From an uncultured Porphyromonas sp. (GTDB lineage Bacteria > Bacteroidota > Bacteroidia > Bacteroidales > Porphyromonadaceae), in contig UWSO01000043.1 in the NCBI GenBank assembly GCA_900538385.1, positions 1-13,227 of the forward strand: 13,227 nt of DNA, in the 5' to 3' direction. The notes below the pieces were generated by a model. That model made no database searches. It was not told where the DNA came from and saw nothing but the letters and a program-made list of their open reading frames with translations. Position numbers and translations under genes: made by a program. How positions within the stretch are numbered: the stretch's first letter is position 1; every line of letters begins with the position of its first letter. Positions 8,100-13,227 of this stretch are shown here, one piece after another.

Positions 8100-8139
8100 G
8101 ACAAGTCCTCGGCAGAGCCAGCTCTGTCGGGGACTTGTC
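8100..8139 (+). terminator. Strong stem-loop after the V-ATPase operon
   Basis: Two 19-base arms pair throughout, with two G-U pairs, around a 2-base centre. The stem starts GACAAGTCC and ends GGACTTGTC. It lies 80 bp after the ntpK stop and is followed by TTATG rather than a long T-run. It is a good candidate for the 3' end of the operon transcript but not a textbook intrinsic terminator. Two smaller hairpins precede it: GCTGC/GCAGC at 8041-8054 and GGGGCT/AGCCCC at 8069-8087. Confidence 0.55.
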
Positions 8140-8175
8140 TTATGCGACTGTTGCAGAAGTCAACAGTCGCATAAG
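8139..8175. repeat. Perfect 15-bp inverted repeat at the start of repeat copy A
   Basis: CTTATGCGACTGTTG (8139-8153) and CAACAGTCGCATAAG (8161-8175) are exact reverse complements around a 7-base loop. The structure abuts the preceding 40-base hairpin, sharing base 8139. It contains the GACTGTTGCA motif that also opens repeat copy B at 8512. It may help end transcription or may be the folded tip of a mobile repeat. Confidence 0.6.
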
Positions 8176-8393
8176 CTTGCTTGTAAGATTGTCCTGACTT
8201 TGCAGAAAGGATGAAGCGCAAGGCGCTGAGGGTGAGGGCTGAAGGGAGCATACCTCCGTATGTGACCGAAGCCGAATCCCGACGGTTTGCAATAAGTGAG
8301 GGTAGAGTCCAAGCGCACCTTGGAGCTATACCGAGCGAGCAAACCTCTGCGGAGCAAGAGCGACGTAGCAATTCGCCATTATGCAACAGTCTC
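8144..8393. repeat. Dispersed repeat copy A (about 250 bp, MITE-like)
   Basis: Copy A begins GCGACTGTTGCA and ends TGCAACAGTCTC (8382-8393), inverted apart from one base. It shares with copy B an ungapped 86-bp core (8196-8281, against 8562-8647) and the right-hand block ATTCGCCATTATGCAACAGTCTC cut to its first 20 bases ATTCGCCATTATGCAACAGT (8371-8390, against 8662-8681). Between core and right block, copy A holds about 90 bp against about 15 bp in copy B. The core contains a hairpin, CATAC-ctcc-GTATG at 8249-8262. An open frame with an ATG at 8211 runs through the copy but does not look protein-coding. No transposase is encoded, so if mobile it would be non-autonomous. Confidence 0.6.
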
Positions 8394-8428
8394 TATGTAA
8401 GCGGTATCACTCGGATCCTCTCTAACAA

Positions 8429-8467
8429 GGGGGTGTGTCACGTATTCGGAATACGTGACACACCCCC
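8429..8467. repeat. Uninterrupted 39-base palindrome
   Basis: Nineteen bases starting GGGGGTGTGTCACG are mirrored exactly by nineteen ending CGTGACACACCCCC around the single central G at 8448. In RNA the tip would be a short loop around UUCGG. It lies in the 120-bp spacer between repeat copies A and B. It is not followed by a T-run, so it is not a standard intrinsic terminator. Its function is unknown. Confidence 0.7.
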
Positions 8468-8513
8468 CAAATCGTTTAGTCGGAGTGCAGTGCGCCTCAT
8501 CCCCCGTTCGAGA

Positions 8514-8766
8514 CTGTTGCAAAAAGCAACAGGATCACAATCTTGCGTGCAAGATTACATTGACTTTGCAGAATGGATGAAGCACAAGGCGCTGAGGGTA
8601 AGTGCTGAAGGGAGCGTACTGGCGTACGTGACCGAAGCCGAATCCCGCTAGCAACGCCGTGATTCGCCATTATGCAACAGTCTCCGTTCAGCAAAGAGGC
8701 TGGTCTTATGAGGGCAATCTTGCTCGTATGCTCGCAAGATTGTGATCCTGTTGCTTCTTGCAACAG
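8514..8766. mobile_element. MITE-like element, repeat copy B, with 34-bp terminal inverted repeats
   Basis: The left end (8514-8547, starting CTGTTGCAAAAAGCAACAG) and the right end (8733-8766) are reverse complements at 33 of 34 positions, giving a 253-bp element. Each end folds on itself: CTGTTGC/GCAACAG at 8514-8532, AATCTTGC/GCAAGATT at 8539-8556, CAATCTTGC/GCAAGATTG at 8715-8742, and GATCCTGTTGC/GCAACAGGATC at 8744-8770. Inside lie the 86-bp core shared with copy A (8562-8647) and the block at 8662-8684. The core hairpin is CGTAC-tggc-GTACG (8615-8628). There is no convincing gene. I saw no clear target-site duplication, so mobility is inferred from structure alone. Confidence 0.6.
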
Positions 8767-8788
8767 GATCATCTTGTAGGTATAAGGA

Positions 8789-10495
8789 TTACAGCAAGTA
8801 TGGATCTGTTTGCCAATCTGTTAGTGTAGATGGATCCGCAACGTTGGTATCACGTCCCTCACAAGGGAGATCCTTTGCACTCTCTGGCTCGGCAGGATCT
8901 GTGGGGACATCTTTATCAGCGTCCTTTGCCATCTCCTTCATCCAATCCTCACGACTCTTTGCTCCATTGTAACTCAGGTCGACATCATCAATTTTGATCC
9001 CCAAAGCTGTAGCAACCATCTCACCATACTTCGGATCAGCTTGGTAGCAATGGCGTATGTGACGATGCTTGATCTGAAGGGTTGAGTCGTCCATATTGCG
9101 TGCCGTATTTTCCGCTAAGACCAACTGCTGCTCCGAGGTCATATTGCGAAAGAGTTGCCCAGGCTGCGTAAAATAATCGTAATCGTCGGCACGATAATCG
9201 TAAGTGTCGATAGCTCCTCCATCCTGCTGAGGCTCTATATGCTCAGGATGATCGGTCCAGTTGCCATAGCTATTGGGGGTGTAGTGGTTTTGCGATCCCA
9301 TATTACCATCTACACGCATCTGTCCATCTCGATGGAAGGAGTGTGGGTTCTTCACCCCACGTGGCGCATTGACAGGTATCTGGTGATGATTGACCCCAAG
9401 ACGATACCGCTGAGCATCTCCGTATGAGAAGAGGCGACTCTGTAGCATCTTATCAGGTGAATAGCTGATACCTGGGACAACGTTTGCAGGATTGAAGGCG
9501 GCCTGCTCTACATCTTGGAAGTAGTTTTCGGGATTTCTATTCAGCTCAAGCATCCCTACAGGCATCAGCGGGTACTCCTCCTTAGGCCACATCTTTGTTA
9601 GGTCAAAAGGATTATTCTTCATCTGAGCTGCTTGCTCCTCGGTCATAAGCTGTACATACATCTCCCACTTAGGATACTGCCCCTGCTCTATGGCATTGTA
9701 TAGATCTCTCTGATGGCTCTCTCTATCCTTTCCGACGACCATCTCAGCCTCTTGGTCTGTTAAGTTCTGAATACCTTGCTGACTGCGCAGGTAAAACTTG
9801 ACCCATATCCGCTCATTGGTCTCATTGATAAAGCTGTATGCGTGACTGCTGAAGCCATGCATATATCTATATGAGGAGGGTATACCTCGGTCGCTCATCG
9901 TGATGGTCACTTGTAGCAGAGCCTCGGGTAGAGAGGTCCAGAAGTCCCAATTGGTATTAGGACTTCGCATATTGTTGTGAGGATCACGCTTGACAGCGTG
10001 GTTGAGATCGATAAACTTCTTAGGGTCACGAAAGAAGAAGACAGGCGTGTTATTGCCTACCAAATCCCAGTTGCCCTCCTCGGTGTAAAACTTCATTGCG
10101 AAGCCTCGTATATCTCGCTCAGCATCGGCAGCGCCACGCTCTCCTGCTACGGTAGAGAAGCGCATAAAGAGTTCACACTCATTGCCTACTTGGCTAAAGA
10201 GCTTAGCCTTGGTATACTGAGATATATCGTGCGTTACGGTGAACTTGCCCCAAGCTCCTGAGCCCTTGGCATGCATACGTCTCTCAGGGATTACCTCTCT
10301 GTCGAAGTGTGCCAGCTTCTCTATGAGCCATACATCCTGTAGAGCTACAGGACCTCGAACTCCTGAGGTCATAGAGTCCTCATTGGAGTAGACTGGGGTA
10401 CCAGCAGCTGTCGTGATGCCACTCTCCTTGCCTTTACGATCATTGCGACTGGGTTCTTCGGCTTTCAAGCCATTCTTGTCCATTGGATTTTTCAT
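8789..10495 (-). CDS. katA: Haem catalase, clade-3-like, with a C-terminal extension
   Basis: This 568-residue monofunctional haem catalase breaks down hydrogen peroxide in the cytoplasm; there is no signal peptide. The catalytic His75 (RRMHAKGSGAWG) and Asn148 (VGNNTPVFFFRDP) are present, as is the proximal haem ligand Tyr358 (QSRLFSYGDAQRYRLG). All three have the same numbering as human catalase. The core ends near residue 510. A further tail of about 58 residues, rich in Asp, Pro and Glu (DADKDVPTDPAEPESAKDLP), is absent from ordinary small-subunit catalases of about 485-500 residues. The ATG at 10495 follows an A-rich AACCAAA, as is common in Bacteroidetes; another Met lies at residue 5. 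The gene stands alone and converges on the ATPase operon across the repeat-filled spacer. It is intact and probably aids survival of oxygen exposure. Confidence 0.95.
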   Translation of the reverse strand: MKNPMDKNGLKAEEPSRNDRKGKESGITTAAGTPVYSNEDSMTSGVRGPVALQDVWLIEKLAHFDREVIPERRMHAKGSGAWGKFTVTHDISQYTKAKLFSQVGNECELFMRFSTVAGERGAADAERDIRGFAMKFYTEEGNWDLVGNNTPVFFFRDPKKFIDLNHAVKRDPHNNMRSPNTNWDFWTSLPEALLQVTITMSDRGIPSSYRYMHGFSSHAYSFINETNERIWVKFYLRSQQGIQNLTDQEAEMVVGKDRESHQRDLYNAIEQGQYPKWEMYVQLMTEEQAAQMKNNPFDLTKMWPKEEYPLMPVGMLELNRNPENYFQDVEQAAFNPANVVPGISYSPDKMLQSRLFSYGDAQRYRLGVNHHQIPVNAPRGVKNPHSFHRDGQMRVDGNMGSQNHYTPNSYGNWTDHPEHIEPQQDGGAIDTYDYRADDYDYFTQPGQLFRNMTSEQQLVLAENTARNMDDSTLQIKHRHIRHCYQADPKYGEMVATALGIKIDDVDLSYNGAKSREDWMKEMAKDADKDVPTDPAEPESAKDLPCEGRDTNVADPSTLTDWQTDPYLL

Positions 10496-10603
10496 TTTGG
10501 TTATCTATTAAGATTATTACATATAGGTTTTGCCATCTTGCAGAGATCCTCCATAGAGCAAAGAGTTACGTATGAGTACTGGAGCCTAAAAAGACCCCTA
10601 CTA

Positions 10604-10639
10604 CAAAGGTACAAAAAAAAATCACAGATTTGAGTCTGT
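10604..10639 (-). promoter_or_regulatory. Promoter and candidate operator of the catalase gene
   Basis: Read on the - strand, TACCTTTG (10611 down to 10604) is a full match to the Bacteroidetes -7 element. It would give a leader of about 100 nt before the ATG at 10495. No TTG lies at the expected -33 position. Instead a palindrome ACAGA-n6-TCTGT (10624-10639) is centred there, which would suit an activator such as a peroxide sensor. Assignment to a particular regulator is not possible from the sequence. The IS begins only about 15 bp further upstream and so caps the control region. Confidence 0.45.
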
Positions 10640-10666
10640 CACATAATTTGATCCAGGGCTGACGCA

Positions 10667-11794
10667 TTATAATTCCATTTCGAAGATTTCCTCTGGAGTC
10701 ATACGTGCGAGCTTTTTCCTTAGGCGAAGCGTTGATGTACCTTTGAGCTTGTCTTTAAGACGTTGAATGATAGTCAGGTTTATCTTGTTTATAATGTTCA
10801 TATTCTGAGCAGCGTTGCCAGCTCTTTTGGTAGAGTAGTCCTCTCTAAAAAGCATATCCAGCATATAGTGAAGCTTGTTTTCCACAGCCCAATGCTCACG
10901 TATCAACTTGAAGACCTCCGCTCCGTCTGTCAGGCTAGAGATATAGAAGGTGGTCTCGCTGGTGGACTTATCGGTCTTCTTGTCTGTCCGTACTCTCGTC
11001 ATCATATGGATACTTTTGAGTCCTTCCCATTTGTCTAAAGTCGAGTCTGGATCTAGAGATAAAGGGTCTACGATGCTACTCATCGTACGTGTTTCTATTC
11101 GCCCATGGCCAAAGTCTTTTTGCTCTTGATGCTCTATGTGAGCATCGTAGAGGGGACAAAAGAAGCTTTGCACCTCTTCTTTCGTTAGTTTCTGATTGTC
11201 TTTAACTTGAAGTATGTAGTCGCCCTCTTTTTCAACCACTGCCTTTGCGATCTCAGTCTGAGTGCCGATAGCGTCAATGGTGATGACGGTCTCTCGTAGA
11301 TCTAGAGCCTTAAGAATCTCTTTGATGGCATTGATTTCGTTAGACTTAGTAGAGATATATGCCTGAGCCAATGAGGCTTGCTGCTTGGGATCAAAGGCTG
11401 TGACGCAATGGCTGTCGGCATCAAAGTCTAGCTTCTTAACGCCTCGCATCGTCTTACCATCTAGACAGATGTGCTTGCCAGTTGTTATCTCAAAGCTTTC
11501 CTCTAGAAAGGCTTTGTAGACTAGCTCTATCTGTTTGGGATCAAGAAGACTGATGGCACGATTGAGCGTGTCGTGAGAGGGGACTCCCCAAGGGCTTGAT
11601 TCTCCTGATATACGCTCATATAGAGCCACTAAATCATCTTTGTACTCCTCTGCGTAGTCTTCTATTTCGTACCAAGAGGAGCAACCAGAGATAGTTGCTG
11701 TGAACACCGTCGTAAGGATGTATCCTAGGGGGAACTTTTTGCATCGATTTATGCGTGGATCTTCGACCATTAGAAGCTGATTGAATATGCTCAT
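10667..11794 (-). CDS. ISAs1-family DDE transposase
   Basis: This is the transposase of the surrounding IS, about 375 residues from the chosen start. An N-terminal associated domain (DPRINRCKKFPLGYIL, then GCSSWYEIEDYAEEY and PSHDTLNRAI) precedes the DDE domain. Catalytic residues are visible as Asp in HICLDGKTMRG, Asp in TVITIDAIGTQ, and Glu in the family motif HWAVENKLHYMLDMLF. The longest frame starts at 11857 (396 residues). I prefer the ATG at 11794, because it puts the DPR motif about 12 residues in, as is usual, and because a promoter lies inside the upstream 21 codons (TTG at 11857-11855, 20 bp, TACCTTTA). The TAA stop lies within the left inverted repeat. No frameshift or stop interrupts it. 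Confidence 0.88.
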   Translation of the reverse strand: MSIFNQLLMVEDPRINRCKKFPLGYILTTVFTATISGCSSWYEIEDYAEEYKDDLVALYERISGESSPWGVPSHDTLNRAISLLDPKQIELVYKAFLEESFEITTGKHICLDGKTMRGVKKLDFDADSHCVTAFDPKQQASLAQAYISTKSNEINAIKEILKALDLRETVITIDAIGTQTEIAKAVVEKEGDYILQVKDNQKLTKEEVQSFFCPLYDAHIEHQEQKDFGHGRIETRTMSSIVDPLSLDPDSTLDKWEGLKSIHMMTRVRTDKKTDKSTSETTFYISSLTDGAEVFKLIREHWAVENKLHYMLDMLFREDYSTKRAGNAAQNMNIINKINLTIIQRLKDKLKGTSTLRLRKKLARMTPEEIFEMEL

Positions 11795-11826
11795 AGAATA
11801 TTTCTTATTGCATTGATTGTCAGCTA

Positions 11827-11857
11827 TAAAGGTACGAAAAACCTGCGACATAGACAA
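11827..11857 (-). promoter_or_regulatory. Likely transposase promoter
   Basis: On the - strand, TTG (11857-11855) is followed after exactly 20 bp by TACCTTTA (11834 down to 11827), one base from the Bacteroidetes -7 consensus TAnnTTTG. The spacing equals that of the ATPase promoter at 129-159. It overlaps the first codons of the longest transposase frame and so favours the internal start at 11794. Confidence 0.45.
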
Positions 11858-11973
11858 GCTTTTTGAAGAGAAAAATGAAGAGTTTTTGCGACTATATTGA
11901 GTCCCCTTTTTAGACCCTTCATTCTCCCCCTCAACACCAAAATCAGCTTTTCATTTATAATGCGTCAGCCCTG

Positions 11974-12767
11974 ATCCAGATCTGGCAGAAAACTGCTATA
12001 TCCTTAGCTATGATACAGAAACGAGTTCATCGCCGTCACGAGTTTATGGAGATCATGGAACTCATTGTGCGGGGATTGCTGCCGCTGTGAGAAATAATGG
12101 CCTTTTCGTAGCAGGTGTTGCTCCCGAGGCTAAATTGATTTCTGTGAGTAACCGTTTGATCTCCGCCTCTGTTAGCAACCTTGCAAATGGGATCAATTGG
12201 GCTTGGAATAATGGTGCTGATATTATTTCTTGCTCTTGGTGGTGTAATCCATCAGAAATGATTGAGGATGCTATTGACAACGCCCTGTTTCTTGGTCGTA
12301 ATCGCAAAGGTTGTATCTTCTTAAAATCAGCAGGGAATAGAGGCTCAGCATCAACTCCAAATGGGAGTTCTATATCTTACCCTGGAGATTATAGAGCTGA
12401 AGTTCTGACTGTTGGATCAATAAGCAAAAATGGAGAACGCTCTTATTTTTCCTCTACAGGTCCAGCTTTAGATGTGGTAGCACCAGGATCCGATATTTAC
12501 TCTACAGTGCCAAATGGTGGTATAGACAAAAAGAAAGGCACCTCTATGGCGACTCCTCACGTTGCAGGACTCGCAGCTCTAATTCTTGAGCGGAATCCAC
12601 AATTAACTGGTCAACAGGTTCGAAATATCATCGAAAAAAGCACTAAAAAAGTAGGGTCAACAAGTTATAATGTCAATGTCAACAGGACTAATGGAACTTG
12701 GAATAGCTACTATGGATATGGGCTTGTTGATGCCCATAAAGCCTTATTGGCAACCCCTTTAAGGTAG
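11974..12767 (+). pseudogene. Subtilisin-like serine protease (S8), 5' end lost at the IS junction
   Basis: The frame is open from the IS border and gives about 264 residues of a subtilase catalytic domain. It begins DPDLAENC, the point just after the catalytic Asp segment of the family. The catalytic His is at 12054-12056 (GDHGTHCAGIAAA), the oxyanion Asn at 12336-12338 (KSAGNRG) and the Ser at 12543-12545 (GTSMATPHVAGLAALI). It ends in the normal YGYGLVDAHKAL. Signal peptide, propeptide and Asp are missing. Across the IS the sequence is catalase control region, with an in-frame TAA, so the front half is not there. The first ATG in frame (12087) lies after the His motif, so any product would lack two of the three catalytic residues. 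The base composition is clearly more AT-rich than the ATPase operon. Without a signal or triad it is almost certainly dead. Confidence 0.85.
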
Positions 12768-12802
12768 ATCTCGTATAGTCTAACAACAAAACAATGTAAA
12801 TC

Positions 12803-13227
12803 ATGAAACGAATAATTACTACCATCATATGCATTCTTCTAAGTCTATATGGCTTGGAAGCTTATGCCCAAAAAACATCTATCCAAGAAAGTGATAGAAA
12901 CACAATGGGAACAATAACCTCTAAGGAGTTCTCAATTAGAGTGGATGAAAGAGCTTCATACGCTGACTTTAGCGTTAAAGTCCCAGAAGGAGGGGATTAC
13001 TATGTCAGCTTTTGGCTTCTTCCCTCCCAACATCCCGACAAGTCGTATTCAAAGTTTAATGTATATGTGAATGGAACATTGTTGAATACATATCAGGCAG
13101 ACGGTGTGATCATCTGTACACCGACGGGAAGTACAGGATATAATCTTTCCGCAGGTGGGCCGGTGGTAGAGCCAACAGCAAGTCTGATCGTTATCACTCC
13201 AATCTGTTCCCATGCGCTTAACACGAG
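12803..13227 (+). CDS. Partial ORF: secreted protein joined in frame to an NAD kinase core (probable chimera)
   Basis: The frame runs open off the window end (141 codons). Residues 1-22 are a clear signal peptide (MKRIITTIICILLSLYGLEAYA, cleaved before Gln23). Residues 23 to about 86 (SKEFSIRVDERASYADFSV, PEGGDYYVSFWLLP) look like a beta-rich exported domain I cannot name. From about residue 94 the sequence becomes an NAD kinase core: ADGVIICTPTGSTGYNLSAGGP (99-120), then SLIVITPICSHALNT. NAD kinase is a cytoplasmic enzyme, and its N-terminal GGDGT half is missing. The TPIC.HALNT wording resembles Clostridia rather than Bacteroidetes. The switch lies near the shared VYVNGTLLN words (about 13061-13090). 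The gene starts 35 bp after the protease stop. The first half is probably real; the join probably is not. Confidence 0.55.
   Translation, partial: MKRIITTIICILLSLYGLEAYAQKTSIQESDRNTMGTITSKEFSIRVDERASYADFSVKVPEGGDYYVSFWLLPSQHPDKSYSKFNVYVNGTLLNTYQADGVIICTPTGSTGYNLSAGGPVVEPTASLIVITPICSHALNT
13091..13227 (+). other. NAD kinase core fragment at the window end
   Basis: This stretch encodes the conserved nucleotide-binding region of NAD kinase (DG-II-TPTGSTGY-LSAGGP), and the frame leaves the window right after HALNT. NAD kinase makes NADP from NAD. Everything upstream that should complete the enzyme is replaced by a secreted protein. I treat it as sequence from another locus, and probably another organism, joined here. 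Confidence 0.6.

Larger units (their letters stand above)
10654..11973 (-). mobile_element. Complete ISAs1-family insertion sequence (1320 bp)
   Basis: The element is bounded by perfect 19-bp inverted repeats CAGGGCTGACGCATTATAA (10654-10672) and its reverse complement (11955-11973). It holds one full-length transposase on the - strand, so it is probably functional. The flanks are ambiguous. If the ends are taken as GGGCTGAC...GTCAGCCC, a 7-bp direct repeat TGATCCA (10649-10655 and 11972-11978) surrounds the element. If they are taken as CAGGG...CCCTG, there is no good target duplication. ISAs1 elements usually make 8-10 bp duplications. The left flank is the catalase control region and the right flank is the middle of a protease gene. 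Confidence 0.88.

Noticed and set aside
8211..8651. 146-codon open frame with two similar halves (KALRV..AEGS....YVTEAESR), which could be read as a small repeat protein
   Set aside because: The halves are the two copies of a structured DNA repeat that happen to be 366 bp apart, in the same frame. Of eight codon differences in the core only three are silent, and several changes preserve a hairpin rather than the amino acids. The frame also crosses the 39-base palindrome.
8144..8766. Possible CRISPR array
   Set aside because: There are only two long, diverged repeat copies with unequal spacing and no short regular spacers or cas genes.
8789..10495. Catalase gained by recent transfer as an IS cargo
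   Set aside because: The IS carries only its transposase between its ends and katA lies outside it. The solitary terminus at 38-55 is in an orientation and context that do not define a clear composite transposon with the 10654-11973 copy.
12803..13227. A genuine secreted NAD kinase fusion
   Set aside because: The kinase lacks its N-terminal catalytic half, would be exported away from its substrates, and looks taxonomically foreign. A chimeric contig end is simpler.

Overview
The window looks like a chromosomal segment of a Porphyromonas-type Bacteroidota, probably close to the P. asaccharolytica / P. uenonis group. This is inferred from the gene content, the V-ATPase operon layout, Bacteroidetes-type promoters (TTG-N20-TAnnTTTG) and the lack of strong Shine-Dalgarno sites. 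I could not run a database search, so the taxon is a judgement. The window may be a whole contig from a metagenome or draft assembly. It begins beside an insertion-sequence end motif and stops inside an open reading frame.

Region 1 (about 1-8019, + strand) is a complete V/A-type ATPase operon in the order E - DUF2764 - A - B - D - I - K, behind one good promoter at 129-159. A and B form the catalytic head, D the rotor shaft, E the peripheral stalk, I the membrane stator and K the proteolipid ring. No F, G/H or canonical C gene is present. The DUF2764 protein sits where subunit C would be expected. Subunit K carries every ligand position of the Enterococcus hirae Na+ site at matching spacing, so the machine may couple to Na+.

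Region 2 (8020-8788) has no convincing gene. It is packed with hairpins: a 40-base stem-loop after ntpK, a perfect 15-bp stem, an uninterrupted 39-base palindrome, and two diverged copies of a repeat (A at 8144-8393, B at 8514-8766). Copy B has 34-bp terminal inverted repeats. The copies share an 86-bp core whose internal hairpin differs by a compensatory base-pair change. The region separates the convergent ATPase operon and catalase gene.

Region 3 (8789-10653) holds a full-length haem catalase on the - strand with an unusual acidic C-terminal tail. Its promoter region has a good -7 element, no -33 element, and a small palindrome where -33 should be.

Region 4 (10654-11973) is a complete 1.32-kb ISAs1-family insertion sequence with 19-bp perfect inverted repeats. 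An 18-bp match to its end also occurs alone at 38-55, in front of the ATPase operon.

Region 5 (11974-13227) is AT-rich. It begins with a subtilisin-like protease beheaded at the IS junction, with the catalytic Asp segment absent but His, Asn and Ser present. It ends with an ORF that starts as a secreted protein and runs in frame into the conserved core of a Clostridia-like NAD kinase. That last join is most simply a chimeric assembly end.
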